Virus record (IMG/VR): IMGVR_UViG_3300034104_003538
Span: 1-45,959 of that record
DNA: 45,959 bases
Reading direction: 5' to 3' (one strand)
Origin: a virus
Position 1 is the first letter of the stretch. Each line of letters opens with the position of its first letter. Positions 1-9,253 of the stretch are shown here, piece by piece. The position numbers and the translations under genes are program-made. The notes beneath the pieces are model-generated. The model was not told where the DNA came from, searched no databases, and worked only from the letters and a program-made list of their open reading frames with translations.

Positions 1-195
1 ACGGTCAACAATAGTTTGGGCTGCATCGCATAACTCCAAAGCTACGCGAAGCCCGTCGATTATCCCCACTTGGTGTTTGTAAGCTGGGAAATCAATCGTA
101 GCGTGACCAACTACGATATTCTCCATGAGACGGCGGATCTCTTCTTCGATCAATTTTTCAAGCTCGGCACGAAATAGCACATTTCTAGTCAGCAT
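1..195 (-). CDS. Small conserved phage protein, cut by left edge
   Basis: An open frame of 65 codons runs off the left edge without a stop. The ATG at 195 follows an AGGGGAG ribosome site about 8 bases upstream. The protein begins MLTRNVLFRAELEKLIEEEI and continues with a charged helix and a second helix around GIIDGLRVALELCDAA. I recall similar 65-75 residue proteins of unknown role in the structural operons of many marine and proteobacterial podovirus-like phages, so little is probably missing. It is the last gene visible in the left part of the late operon, downstream of the 632-aa GG-motif protein. Function is unknown; no catalytic motif is visible. Confidence 0.7.
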   Translation of the reverse strand, partial: MLTRNVLFRAELEKLIEEEIRRLMENIVVGHATIDFPAYKHQVGIIDGLRVALELCDAAQTIVDR

Positions 196-233
196 TACTC
201 GACTCCCCTTCGAGTTCCCCTTTTAAGATAGGC

Positions 234-271
234 GGGACGGGGTGCTAAAGGGGAGCTTCATACCCCGTCCC
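234..271. terminator. 10-bp perfect inverted repeat, possible weak terminator
   Basis: GGGACGGGGT at 234-243 pairs perfectly with ACCCCGTCCC at 262-271 across an 18-base loop. It lies between the stop of the 632-aa gene and the start of the edge gene. No T-run follows on either strand, so it may be an attenuating or processing hairpin and not a full intrinsic terminator. The ribosome site of the 1-195 gene lies outside the stem. Confidence 0.45.
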
Positions 272-299
272 TATTCACTGGCAGTCAACGCCAGCGAAA

Positions 300-2198
300 T
301 TAGCGTTTGCGCTTGGCAATCTCCGTCTTTTCGAGACGGCCTTCGCCGGATCCAGCGCCTGCATCCATGTCCTTGTACGAGCGATAGACTTTGCCGCCAG
401 CCTTGTGAGCCGTGCGACCGCCCGTGGCACCGATGACCTTATTCGGATAACCGCGCTTGTCCGTGAGGATCACGCCGTCTTCCTTCTTCTTCGGGATGCG
501 CTTTGCGATGTCCGTCTTCTGCAAACGGCCTTCGCCCGAGCCCGCACCGGCTTCCATGTCCTTGTAGGACGAGGCGACCTTAGAGACGCGGCCACCGGCC
601 TTGCGAGCCATCGGGGGCATCGGGGGCTGGCCCATACCGGGAGGGCCGCCAGCGGGGCCGCCAGCAGGCATGCCCGGAATGCTAGGAGGCGGACCCATAG
701 GACGTTGCAAGCTCATCGGGCCTCCCGGCATCCCCGGAGGGAGCGGCGGCATGCCAGCACCGTCATCCTGCTTCTTGCCAGCATTGATGATGATGTTGAT
801 GTTCGTCTTGCCCTTCTTGACCTTGCCGCCCGAGGCACGACCTTCGCGGCCCCGCAACAGCTTCTTGATCATGGCAGCTTCTTTGCCGCCAATCTTTTGC
901 CGCGACGAACGGATCGCCTTATCGACCGATTCCTCGTTGTAATCGGGCTCATAGACGTTCTGCTGGCGGTCTGTGCGCTTTCCGCTACTCGTACCTACAT
1001 CGCCACCGTCTGCGCGGCGCGTGCGGCCACCCTTCTTGTAGCCAGCGTCTTCCATGCTCTCCTTTTCTTTGCGCTTCTTGGCGCGCTCAAGGAACTCAAG
1101 GAATTTCGGGTCTTTCTCGCGGCGGGCCTTCAGAGCCTCACGGTCACGACGCATCTTTGATGGCGAGAACTCGTTCTCAATTTGCATCATGGCCTTGTCT
1201 ATGGCCTCTTCACGCGGGCCGTATTCCTGCTCAGCTTCAGCCTTAGCTTTACTTCCCGGCTGGCCAGCGCCGAGCTTCTTCATCGTGTAGTAATCAGCGT
1301 CTCCCGGCTTCGGGCCGCCAACAGATTTGCCGGTGCGGGCAGACGGCTTCACCATCTTCTTGATGAGCTTTTTGTCTTCCGCTTCGTCGCTGTGGACCTT
1401 GCCGCCACGCTTGTATGGCGTGCCCTGCGCGCCCGAGAACTTCATCGCAGTCGGCGAGACCATGTTGAGGCGCGGATCCGGCATCATTCCCGGCATCATC
1501 ATCGCGCCGCCGCCCATCTTCTTGGTACGGCCACCGCGCTTGCGGTTCTGATCAGCATAGCCGCCAGCGTTGGTCGCATAGTCGCCCGGAAGCGCCTTGC
1601 TCATGTCGGGTTTGGTTGCCGACTTGCTAAACTGTCCTGCGCCCGATGCGCTCGACGTTTTGCCCTCGTTCGGGAACACATCCTTACGACGCGGCGGCAC
1701 CGGCGGTGTTCCGCCATTGGAGTGCTTCGTGCGGCCACCGTGCTTCTTCTTTTCCTTATCGTCATCGCCGCCTTTGATGAGGTTGTACGCCATCGCGGCA
1801 GGGCTCAGCAGGCTCAGCGCATTGAGCGCGCCACCCGAAAGCTTGCCGGTGCGGCCACCCTTTTTGAAGCCGCCAACGTGTTTGATGCCAGCACGCTCTT
1901 CGTTAGCGTCCTTCACGTTGCGGTTCACTTTGGCGTTCGCATAGTCCTTGGCTGCCACTCCGCCAGCCTTACGCGGCGCACGGCCCATGTTGGCTTTCGC
2001 CTTTTCGCCACAGACCTTGCCGCCCGACTTGAACGCACGACGCGAGATCGGACGAGCGCCCGTTTTCACATCCGCGTTCAGCGGCTCCGGCGGTGTCCAG
2101 TCGGACGAATCAACTTTCTTGCTGGGGTCGGCTGAACCCATACGGGTCGCCTTTGCTTTGCGCTCTTCGCGGAGCTTCTTGGCAGAGAATTCAGACAT
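300..2198 (-). CDS. 632-aa virion-region protein with repeated GG motifs
   Basis: A low-complexity, lysine-rich protein built from repeated short motifs of the type KxGG(R/K)(V/T), at least ten of them (for example FKSGGKV, YKRGGKV, GYKKGGRT, ARKAGGRV, HKAGGKV). A Gly/Pro/Met-rich stretch lies around residues 470-530, preceded by KTNINIIIN. The C-terminus carries two copies of a roughly 27-residue module, SYKDM(E/D)AGAGSGEGRL followed by a KT.IAKR tail, at about residues 543-572 and 606-632. I recall proteins of this make-up in the structural region of many podovirus-like phages, always without assigned function. The start at 2198 is the first ATG after the 2199-2265 gap. The same GG motif occurs in at least five other late proteins here, which suggests a shared role inside the virion (inference). 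Confidence 0.8.
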   Translation of the reverse strand: MSEFSAKKLREERKAKATRMGSADPSKKVDSSDWTPPEPLNADVKTGARPISRRAFKSGGKVCGEKAKANMGRAPRKAGGVAAKDYANAKVNRNVKDANEERAGIKHVGGFKKGGRTGKLSGGALNALSLLSPAAMAYNLIKGGDDDKEKKKHGGRTKHSNGGTPPVPPRRKDVFPNEGKTSSASGAGQFSKSATKPDMSKALPGDYATNAGGYADQNRKRGGRTKKMGGGAMMMPGMMPDPRLNMVSPTAMKFSGAQGTPYKRGGKVHSDEAEDKKLIKKMVKPSARTGKSVGGPKPGDADYYTMKKLGAGQPGSKAKAEAEQEYGPREEAIDKAMMQIENEFSPSKMRRDREALKARREKDPKFLEFLERAKKRKEKESMEDAGYKKGGRTRRADGGDVGTSSGKRTDRQQNVYEPDYNEESVDKAIRSSRQKIGGKEAAMIKKLLRGREGRASGGKVKKGKTNINIIINAGKKQDDGAGMPPLPPGMPGGPMSLQRPMGPPPSIPGMPAGGPAGGPPGMGQPPMPPMARKAGGRVSKVASSYKDMEAGAGSGEGRLQKTDIAKRIPKKKEDGVILTDKRGYPNKVIGATGGRTAHKAGGKVYRSYKDMDAGAGSGEGRLEKTEIAKRKR

Positions 2199-2220
2199 AG
2201 ACGGGTCTCCATATGGATTG

Positions 2221-2236
2221 TCCGAGCGTCCTCGGA
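2221..2236. other. Small hairpin upstream of the 632-aa gene
   Basis: TCCGAG and CTCGGA form a perfect 6-bp stem with a 4-base loop in the short gap between the ADP-ribosyltransferase-like gene and the 632-aa gene. No T-run follows, so a terminator is unlikely. It could be an mRNA stability or processing element; this is only a structural observation. Confidence 0.35.
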
Positions 2237-2265
2237 GCCTATAGGCAAGTGCAGAATAACACAGT

Positions 2266-3216
2266 TTATTCAGACACCATACCGCCTTGTGCGTACTTCC
2301 GTTTGACGTTTACGAGCTTGTCATCGAAGACAACGTAATTATGCGTTGCTTGATCAGCGCCGCTAAAACGCGATCCCGCATCAAGGTATTTGATCCCCGG
2401 CAGCCCAATTTCTTTTAACAGTTCCGCCCCAACATGATTTTTAACAGCCATTTGCGAAACGGCCCGCCATAAATCTTCGCCTTTCAGCGTAATTTGTTTA
2501 TCCGGCGGGTATTTTTCCGGGTTAGCTGCTTCTTTATCCAACTTTTCTAAAAGACCACCCAATTTAATCATTGCTCGTTCTTGGCCAAATGCAGAACGCC
2601 TATCGTATTCCTTCCAAAGAGGGTTATTTGGATCGTATTTCCCTTCATGGGTAAGGTCATCATTCAACTTGTCCCAAGAGGCATACAAATCGCGCACATT
2701 TTTCTCTCCGCCAAACCGTTCAAGGACAGGAGCCAAAAAGTGTTTTTGCTCCCTTAACGGCTTATCCCAATCAAGGAAATGGTCGGGATGCGCATTGATA
2801 TGCACTTGATACATGCGGCCCTTGTCTTTTTGAGCCGCACGAAAATGGTCGCCTTCATCGGTTAAGATTGAGTCATCATCAAACAAATATTTTTGTTTGC
2901 CGCCATCAAAAATTGTCTTTGATGCTTTTCTATTGATGTCTTCAATGTGTTCCGCGACATCTTCATTGCTCATAAATTTGCGAGTGCTGGGGTCAACAGC
3001 AAACTCATCCGCTATTGTATTGCCGCTTGACGGAATTTCATGCGCCAATCTATCACGATAGCCAAGAGCCACCGGCTCATATTCAGCAAAATACAGCCCA
3101 TGCCCATAAGATTGAGCGCCCTCGCCAGTGCCAATCTTGCTGATGTCAAATTGGTCAAAGTCATGCGGCGAGCCGTGGTAGGCTGTGATGCCTTCTTGAT
3201 CCTCCGGCCTATCCAT
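2266..3216 (-). CDS. ADP-ribosyltransferase-like (ART-PolyVal type) protein
   Basis: The N-terminus has the signature of the ADP-ribosyltransferase fold seen in phage polyvalent proteins: ITAYHGSPHDFDQFD (first His), then GTGEGAQSYGHGLYFAE (glycine-rich segment and Tyr), and near the end NYVVFDDKLVNV, which could hold the last strand. Family knowledge says such enzymes transfer ADP-ribose from NAD to proteins or nucleic acids, and they may be injected with the DNA to disarm host functions. I infer that role here and cannot prove activity. The protein ends in KYAQGGMVSE, so it carries the same GG motif as its neighbours. The ATG at 3216 is preferred to the GTG one codon earlier because GGAGAG lies 7 bases upstream; it overlaps the upstream stop as TGATG. 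Confidence 0.8.
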   Translation of the reverse strand: MDRPEDQEGITAYHGSPHDFDQFDISKIGTGEGAQSYGHGLYFAEYEPVALGYRDRLAHEIPSSGNTIADEFAVDPSTRKFMSNEDVAEHIEDINRKASKTIFDGGKQKYLFDDDSILTDEGDHFRAAQKDKGRMYQVHINAHPDHFLDWDKPLREQKHFLAPVLERFGGEKNVRDLYASWDKLNDDLTHEGKYDPNNPLWKEYDRRSAFGQERAMIKLGGLLEKLDKEAANPEKYPPDKQITLKGEDLWRAVSQMAVKNHVGAELLKEIGLPGIKYLDAGSRFSGADQATHNYVVFDDKLVNVKRKYAQGGMVSE

Positions 3217-6002
3217 CACTTCTCTCCGGTGAATACAGGCTCCCCGGCATCAGCCGTGACGATATGGATACCGGGGATCTTATGCACGGGGTGGAGACCG
3301 AAGGCTTTGCCGCCACGGGCTTTGGGCGAACGGTGCTCCTCGTCCATGCCATGCTCGCGATAAATCTTCTTCATCGCGTCGATGTCGCGCGGATGAACAA
3401 AATCTTCCGCTTCATGCGTCAGAACCCACATCGGCGGCACACCAATCTTTTGTGGGGCGAACACCGTGTCTTCCGTCCGAGCCTTTCGGTTCGCCTCACC
3501 ATGCGGGCCGTAATTCAGCCAGCTGTTCTGCCCACGGGTTTCCGTTGTCATCGCCAGTCGAGCGAGGGGCGAGAACATCGAGGCATGCGCTCTCCATGCG
3601 TTCTCTTCCCCGTCACCACGGAAGCCCACGCCTTCTTTCGCATGGCCATAGTAATCGTGAATGGCGCGGAAGATGTCGTTATAGGTCACGGGGTAACCGT
3701 TCCAGCGCTCGCCGCTGTCCGCAAGAAGCGGGTTCTCTTTGATGTCGCGCTCTGTGATGGGCTCGTTGCCATAACCGAAATGCGTCGGGAACACATACAT
3801 ATGATGGTTCTTGCGCAGATCTTCCGTGGCTAAACGCGGCGAAGCTTCGTAGGGGTCCGCTTGTTTCTCGGGATCCCAAAACTCAAACTTCGCACCAGCG
3901 GCCTTGGCGGCCTCATACTGCGCAGAAACTTCTTTGATCATCTGCGCATAGGACGCTTGCACGAGCGGGTGATCCGGATCGTGCTGCAGCTCCTCATAGG
4001 CTCGCGCAATCTTTGCGGCTTCTTCCGGCTTCACTTTCTTATAGTGTTGCGGCGGATGATACGGCAGGCCCGCTTGTTCCATGTACTGCCGCGCGACCGC
4101 CCGGATGCGCGGATCCGGGCCAGCCTCAATCGTTTCGCCAGTGGCGGGAATTTTTACTTTTGTGGGGAGGCCGATGAGTGGCGTCTCACCGCGCCCTTGA
4201 TCCGGTGCAGAAAGAAGGCCTTCGCCTCCTCGTATTCCTCTTGCGTCCGGAATTTCTCCCGCTTCGGGGCGAGGTGCGCCATATGCGCCGGGATCGAGCT
4301 TTTCTGTTCCATAATTTTCACCTTCTGTTTGCTTGATTGTGCCCCCATCGGCATAGGTGCCGGGAGCGCGCCGCCTTACACCCGATGGCGCAAATGATGT
4401 GGGATATCGTCCTCCTGCTCCGCCGACAGCTCCTTCGGCGGCTTCCCCATATGTTGGAGGTTCAGAAAGTTCTCCCGCGTCTCCGGTATACCCGCTCGTT
4501 TCATCAACTTGAGGAGGCCGCTCGACCCATGCTGGTGCTCGGATTCCACCGGCGTGTGCTTTGATTTGTGCTCGTGCTTCATCTGCTGTGATCCTTCCCC
4601 GACGATGTTCGTCCCAAATTTGATTAACCGCTGCTTTATTTTTGGCCGTCTTGTAGGTGTCCGGGAACATGCCACGAATGGCTTCCCATGTAATCGACTG
4701 CATCTCGCGGGGCAGAATACCCCGTTCCTTGGCTGCCCTACGGTACGCCTCGGCATATAGCGGGTAAAGGCCTTGAACCCCAGTAAGGGCCGAGCCGCCA
4801 GCATTTGGGTTGCCCTTGCCAGCATAGGTGCCAAAGTTGTGGGCCACTTCCATGTCGTTACCGGCTAGCGGACGCCACAGCCCTGCTGCCACGGCATGGG
4901 TATCGATGGTCACATCGCCATGCATCGAGTTGGGGGACAGGATGTTGTTGTAGAAATTGCGGACCTTATGGCGCTTGCCCATCAACTGAGACAGCGCTTC
5001 CGGCGAATCTGCGGCCTTAATCGCCCGAATGGCCTTACCAATTTCGGTCAGAGAGCCCCATCCGGTGCCTGCTTGGGCACCCTTTTGGGTCGTAACATAG
5101 TCGCCAAGATCACCTTCCGGCGTTACAAGGCGGTGGCCACGGCCAGCATAGGTCTCATCGTGCAAGCGCAGCCACATGGCTTGCAAAGAAGCCTTTTCAT
5201 CCTCTTCCAACGGCATCTTATCGATGTCGCCGAGGGATTTGCCGTTAATCATGTCGAAAAGTTTGTGATATTCCGGCTTGTTAAGGCTCTTAATCGACCG
5301 GAATTTCTTCTCCATGTCGCCATCAAGCGTGTAGCCATTGTAGAAATTGCCGCCGCCACCCTTCATGGCGTCAAGCACGCGCTCTGCAAGAGACACGTTT
5401 TGAAACCAATCCTTTTGCGGCGATAAAGCAGCCAGCGCACCAGCAATAGAATGGTCCGGAAGGTTATATTTTTCCTTCCACCGGTCTACGATCTTGCGCG
5501 CACCGTCATACCATAGCTTCGATCTGTTGCGGATTTCCTCCGGCACATCATCATGAAGCGCGAGAAGGTTATCTTTCACATGATTAATGAAGTATTCCGA
5601 CAACTTATCGTGCGAAGCTTTGTTCGCAATCTTCGCTGGGATGTTCGGATACGAACGCAGCAGATTGACGTTGCGCTCAAATAGCGGACGCGTTTGTTTC
5701 GCAATGTCGAGATCTACAACGTGCCGGTCGTTGGGACCCGCCTTCTTCGCTTTTTTGCTTGTGATAATCCGTTGTGGGATCCACGCGGGATGATCTTCAC
5801 CATCATCTCCGTCAGCCGAGCCGCCCTTAGCCATGCCCGAACGATGATGGTCATACATCGTTTGAGCTAATTGGTTCCAAAAGCTCAAATCACCGGCGGC
5901 TCCGCCATCAGCTTTCTTTGCCGAATAACGGGGCTTCGTTGGGCCTGCTTCCTTCAGTCGTGCTAAGACGTTTTTGGCGTAATCAGCCCACGAATTATCC
6001 AT
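3216..6002 (-). CDS. 928-aa multidomain phage protein
   Basis: Three parts are visible. Residues 1-70 are a linker with GG motifs (KKADGGAAGD, GMAKGGSADG). Residues from about 85 to 510 form a helical region with ALAALSPQKDWFQN and, later, HKVRNFYNNILSP followed by VTIDTHAVAAGLWRP; this pattern resembles phage proteins with a helix-hairpin-helix DNA-glycosylase-like core (DUF7178-like, tentative). After a second GG linker (TYADGGTIKQ), residues from about 600 to 880 hold a domain widespread in phages, with AIHDYYGHAKEGVGFRGDG, EENAWRAHASMFSP and TETRGQNSWLNYGPHGEANR. The His/Asp/Glu-rich motifs suggest a metal-binding enzyme. Relatives are sometimes labelled 'crystallin beta/gamma motif-containing protein', which says nothing about function. 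The gene sits between portal and ART genes, so an injected accessory protein is plausible. Confidence 0.75.
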   Translation of the reverse strand: MDNSWADYAKNVLARLKEAGPTKPRYSAKKADGGAAGDLSFWNQLAQTMYDHHRSGMAKGGSADGDDGEDHPAWIPQRIITSKKAKKAGPNDRHVVDLDIAKQTRPLFERNVNLLRSYPNIPAKIANKASHDKLSEYFINHVKDNLLALHDDVPEEIRNRSKLWYDGARKIVDRWKEKYNLPDHSIAGALAALSPQKDWFQNVSLAERVLDAMKGGGGNFYNGYTLDGDMEKKFRSIKSLNKPEYHKLFDMINGKSLGDIDKMPLEEDEKASLQAMWLRLHDETYAGRGHRLVTPEGDLGDYVTTQKGAQAGTGWGSLTEIGKAIRAIKAADSPEALSQLMGKRHKVRNFYNNILSPNSMHGDVTIDTHAVAAGLWRPLAGNDMEVAHNFGTYAGKGNPNAGGSALTGVQGLYPLYAEAYRRAAKERGILPREMQSITWEAIRGMFPDTYKTAKNKAAVNQIWDEHRRGRITADEARAQIKAHAGGIRAPAWVERPPQVDETSGYTGDAGELSEPPTYGEAAEGAVGGAGGRYPTSFAPSGVRRRAPGTYADGGTIKQTEGENYGTEKLDPGAYGAPRPEAGEIPDARGIRGGEGLLSAPDQGRGETPLIGLPTKVKIPATGETIEAGPDPRIRAVARQYMEQAGLPYHPPQHYKKVKPEEAAKIARAYEELQHDPDHPLVQASYAQMIKEVSAQYEAAKAAGAKFEFWDPEKQADPYEASPRLATEDLRKNHHMYVFPTHFGYGNEPITERDIKENPLLADSGERWNGYPVTYNDIFRAIHDYYGHAKEGVGFRGDGEENAWRAHASMFSPLARLAMTTETRGQNSWLNYGPHGEANRKARTEDTVFAPQKIGVPPMWVLTHEAEDFVHPRDIDAMKKIYREHGMDEEHRSPKARGGKAFGLHPVHKIPGIHIVTADAGEPVFTGEK

Positions 6003-6013
6003 GGTCGGACCTA

Positions 6014-6724
6014 TCAGCTGCGCGTCAGCAGATGTTGAATGATTTCAAGCGCTTTGTGGAGAGCTGCATCGCGATTATTCGGTGCCTTGGCAGACACTTC
6101 ACCGCCCGATGCACGGGCTTCTCCGGAACGATCACGGGCTTCTTGGAATGCCGTCAGACGGTCATCCATCGGGTTTCCTTGTGCGGCCTCACCAAAGCGG
6201 CCACGGATGAGTGCAGCCAATGCGCTCGGGCCACCGTTAGTCGCTTGCGTGTTAGATGCCTCACGCTGCGGGGACATCACGGATCTCGCCACATTCACCG
6301 CCGTTTGCGCAGGAGCGGGCTCCGGACGAAACCGCTGAGCTTGACCGGGATCATACTGCGGGCGAAAGCGCTGTGCATCACTTCCCGGCTGAATGAAATT
6401 ACTTGCGTTGCCGACCGGGACATCATCTGCCCCATAGTAAGGAACATTGTTTTGTTGCGGCGCTGGAACCGGCGTCGGAACGGGCTCCGGTTGCGGTGTT
6501 GCAGCCGTCTGCGCAGGAGCCGGTTGTGTCGGCGTTGCGGATGGCTCCGTTTGTGTTGCCCCTTGCGCCCGTGCAGCGCGTTGGGTTTCAACCTCATAAT
6601 CCACAAGCGCGCTTGTAGCAGCGGAGTCGGAATAACCGAGACGGTTCATGCCTTGCAAGAACCGGTCAACCGGCAACTGGCCGCTTTTGTACGCGGCGAT
6701 GAGAGCTTTTGCTTCGGGATTCAT
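6014..6724 (-). CDS. Pro/Gln/Ala-rich protein downstream of the portal gene
   Basis: The 236-aa product starts MNPEAKALIAAYKSGQLPVD, a small helical domain. A long proline/glutamine/threonine-rich linker covers about residues 55-150, and the protein ends in a helical tail ALHKALEIIQHLL. It contains RASGGEVS, another copy of the GG motif. ATG at 6724 overlaps the portal stop as ATGA, so it is coupled to the portal gene. That position is where scaffolding proteins often lie, and a disordered centre with a helical C-terminus would fit a scaffold, but there is no recognisable scaffold motif. Treat as structural-region protein of unknown role. Confidence 0.65.
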   Translation of the reverse strand: MNPEAKALIAAYKSGQLPVDRFLQGMNRLGYSDSAATSALVDYEVETQRAARAQGATQTEPSATPTQPAPAQTAATPQPEPVPTPVPAPQQNNVPYYGADDVPVGNASNFIQPGSDAQRFRPQYDPGQAQRFRPEPAPAQTAVNVARSVMSPQREASNTQATNGGPSALAALIRGRFGEAAQGNPMDDRLTAFQEARDRSGEARASGGEVSAKAPNNRDAALHKALEIIQHLLTRS

Positions 6725-9027
6725 TGACCGCCTCCAATGCGCGGGTTGTTAAGTTCCTGCAATGCAGGCTCGACAAGGGGTTCAATAAGCGGCGCGCTTT
6801 CGGGATGCACCGCGATGTTCTGCGCGAGATCGATCAGCTGAATGCGCTCTTTCGACAAACGATCCGCTTCCTTGGCGGCGATGTCTTCTTGCGAATAGGC
6901 TGATTCGGTCTGCAGCTTCATGGCTTCCAGCTGTGCCTTCTGCGCCTTGATCTGCATATCCTGCATCTTAATCTGCGCTTCCAGCTGCTGCTTGCCGTTC
7001 TCCAGCCCCAGCTTCGCTTGCGCTTGCTGCGCTTTGGTCTGCGCGTCGAGCATGCGTGCTTGAGCAGTCATGACGGTGGCTTGGGTCTGAGCCTGCGCCT
7101 GCATCAGCTCCGGCGGCGGCTTCATCTGCGCTTCCGGCGGGGCCATGAACTGGCTCGGGTTGCTCCAGCCAATGGCTTGCAGGGCCGCCGTATCGACCGC
7201 AATCGGGTCGTACATGCCGGGGTTCGCGGCTTGCAGCTGCTTCAGCGCCACGATCTTCATCAAGCGCTGTGTGTGGCTGGCCGTGTTCGGGTCAGCTTGC
7301 GGCACGAGATCGCAATCCTCGACCGCCTGCATGAATGTCTTCTCGTCCCACGGGTAGGCGGGGCGGCGGTTCTTCTGCCAAAAGCTGTCCGGATGCTCTG
7401 CAAAGCATTCTGCCAACAAAGCGAACTCTTCGGCCTGCGCAGCATGCATGCGCTTGTGGACCGAGTTGAGGATCTTCTGAGCCTGCTCGATCTGCGCCAG
7501 CGTGGTGCCGACCGGCGCATCAGCCCGACCCTCACCCACTTGCTGCTCGCTCGTGCCACCCACGCGCTGGCCCGTCTGAGCCATGTTGTCCACCAGCTGC
7601 ATCAAAGCGGCTGACGGCGGGTTATAGGGCAGAGGCATAATGGCTTGATTGATCGGCATGCCGCCGGTCTTCACCAAGGCCGCACCACCGGGAGGAACAC
7701 GGAAGATGTTCGTGTTCTGACGAGCACCCATGTCTGCCATGAGGAAGCCGGGGAAGTTGTTGAACATCCCGGAATCCAGCAGCTCGCGCCATGCGGCTGT
7801 GACAGCATTCGTCGTGTTGCCGAGGATGTGCAGCAGGCCGATGTCGTAGAAGCCCATGCCGGGGACGAACGTGTACTTAACGAACGTCTTGCGGGCCACC
7901 GGCATCTCTGCCGTGTCTTCATTGTAATTGCGCACAACGCTAAGGATCTGACGGCTCGAAACGTCAATCGTCACGCGGTACGGGATCTCAAGGCCGGTCT
8001 CTTTGCCCTTATACTTGTGCTCGAACCCGTCGATGTTCAGCTCGCAATAGCACTCGTAGATCTCGCGATCACGGTCCTCGGGGTTCATCGTATCGGGCTT
8101 GATGCCTTGCTGATCGTTCTTCGCACGCTGCACTGCATCGAGGTTCGCAGCCTTGGGCGTCGAGAGATCTACATCACGGTACACACCGAGGATCTGCATC
8201 CGCTTCACTGTGCTGCCACGCATGAATATGCGGTGCGTCACGCGCTTAGCATTCGCGAGGTCCGTCGCGGCGTTGTTCACGATCAAATCATCTGCATCCA
8301 CGCTCTCGCTCACGGGGCGATTGCGCAACGGGCAGAAATAAACCTTCTTGAAGCTTGTGCCACCGAAGCCCAGCATCAGCAGCATGCGGTCGGTGTCGGG
8401 GTAATACTCGCTCGCCGTGCTCGTCAGATAATGGTTGAAGTCTTTCTGATAAGCGTTTGCCAGCTGGTCATCGATCAGTGTCGAGTTGTTCGTATCGTTG
8501 CGGATCTTCACCGGCCCATCGACCGGCAGCAGCTCTGAGCGCGCATTGGCTTGAAAGCGCAGGCAGGCTTCGAGCAGCAGCGGATGCCGCACCTTGCTCA
8601 TGCCCTCGACCGGAGCGCCATCGGGCGTGCCTTGCAGGCCGGGGATCTCGATCTTCAGACCCAGCAGCTTGATGCCCTGCGCACGGTCATCGATCCACTC
8701 TTGGCGGCTGTTCAAGTCGTCCTTGATGCCTCGCAGCAAATCGTCAGCGATGGCATACAATTCCATGTCGGGGATGTCATCGACAAGGTTGTCGAACCAA
8801 CCGGCGGGGTGCTTGCCCTCCGCCTCTTCAATCGGGCGGCCATCGAGCGAGACGCTGATCGAGCCATCGGCGTGCTCAATCGACAGGATATTGCCATCCG
8901 TGTCCATCTCGGGACGGTCTTCGCCGCCTTGCACCATTTCGACCACAACATCAGTTGCGTTGGGCATAGGCTCCGGCTCGGGAGCAATCTGCCGGAGGTT
9001 CGGCTTCAAACCGGGGACAAGAGGCAT
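6721..9027 (-). CDS. Portal protein (P22-like)
   Basis: The 768-aa size and organisation match P22-type portals. An acidic N-terminus is followed by a helical crown-clip core (residues about 75-170, with KVRHPLLLEACLRFQANARS), a middle region with GFGGTSFKKVYFCP and DDLIVNN, and a conserved late core with RKTFVKYTFVPGMGFYDIGL. A very long glutamine/alanine-rich helix from about residue 640 to 745 resembles the barrel helix of podovirus portals. It forms the dodecameric ring at one capsid vertex through which terminase pumps DNA and to which the tail adaptor binds. ATG at 9027 has AAAGGGAT 8 bases upstream. It follows the terminase genes by about 2 kb of small genes. Confidence 0.93.
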   Translation of the reverse strand: MPLVPGLKPNLRQIAPEPEPMPNATDVVVEMVQGGEDRPEMDTDGNILSIEHADGSISVSLDGRPIEEAEGKHPAGWFDNLVDDIPDMELYAIADDLLRGIKDDLNSRQEWIDDRAQGIKLLGLKIEIPGLQGTPDGAPVEGMSKVRHPLLLEACLRFQANARSELLPVDGPVKIRNDTNNSTLIDDQLANAYQKDFNHYLTSTASEYYPDTDRMLLMLGFGGTSFKKVYFCPLRNRPVSESVDADDLIVNNAATDLANAKRVTHRIFMRGSTVKRMQILGVYRDVDLSTPKAANLDAVQRAKNDQQGIKPDTMNPEDRDREIYECYCELNIDGFEHKYKGKETGLEIPYRVTIDVSSRQILSVVRNYNEDTAEMPVARKTFVKYTFVPGMGFYDIGLLHILGNTTNAVTAAWRELLDSGMFNNFPGFLMADMGARQNTNIFRVPPGGAALVKTGGMPINQAIMPLPYNPPSAALMQLVDNMAQTGQRVGGTSEQQVGEGRADAPVGTTLAQIEQAQKILNSVHKRMHAAQAEEFALLAECFAEHPDSFWQKNRRPAYPWDEKTFMQAVEDCDLVPQADPNTASHTQRLMKIVALKQLQAANPGMYDPIAVDTAALQAIGWSNPSQFMAPPEAQMKPPPELMQAQAQTQATVMTAQARMLDAQTKAQQAQAKLGLENGKQQLEAQIKMQDMQIKAQKAQLEAMKLQTESAYSQEDIAAKEADRLSKERIQLIDLAQNIAVHPESAPLIEPLVEPALQELNNPRIGGGQ

Positions 9028-9038
9028 CCGATATCCCT

Positions 9039-9251
9039 TTAATCTAAGGCCTTTGACTCCATCTCTTCCACGAAACGGCGCAGGCCTTCTTGCGCTGCTA
9101 CATTATCAGATGCAGCTTGTATTTGGTAGATGCGAACATAATCGTAGGGCTCTTTGCCCCATACCTCAACGCGAAAGCGGCCCAGCCCCTTACCATCCTT
9201 CGCAGGGGGCTGCTCCACGTCCACGATAGCATTGCATAGTACGCGCTGCAT
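9039..9251 (-). CDS. Small conserved hypothetical protein upstream of portal
   Basis: The 70-aa protein begins MQRVLCNAIVDVEQPP and ends in a charged helix VAAQEGLRRFVEEMESKALD; the middle reads as short beta strands (RFRVEVWGKEPYDYVRIY). ATG at 9251 is preferred over a TTG at 9284, because the longer form would overlap the preceding gene and the ATG has GAAGG about 8 bases upstream. I know no function for it. Its position just before the portal gene suggests late expression. Confidence 0.7.
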   Translation of the reverse strand: MQRVLCNAIVDVEQPPAKDGKGLGRFRVEVWGKEPYDYVRIYQIQAASDNVAAQEGLRRFVEEMESKALD

Positions 9252-9253
9252 TC

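Noticed and set aside
405-1160. Long plus-strand frames opposite the 632-aa gene
   Set aside because: They arise from biased codon composition of the true minus-strand gene; no ribosome site and Arg/Ala/His-rich nonsense.
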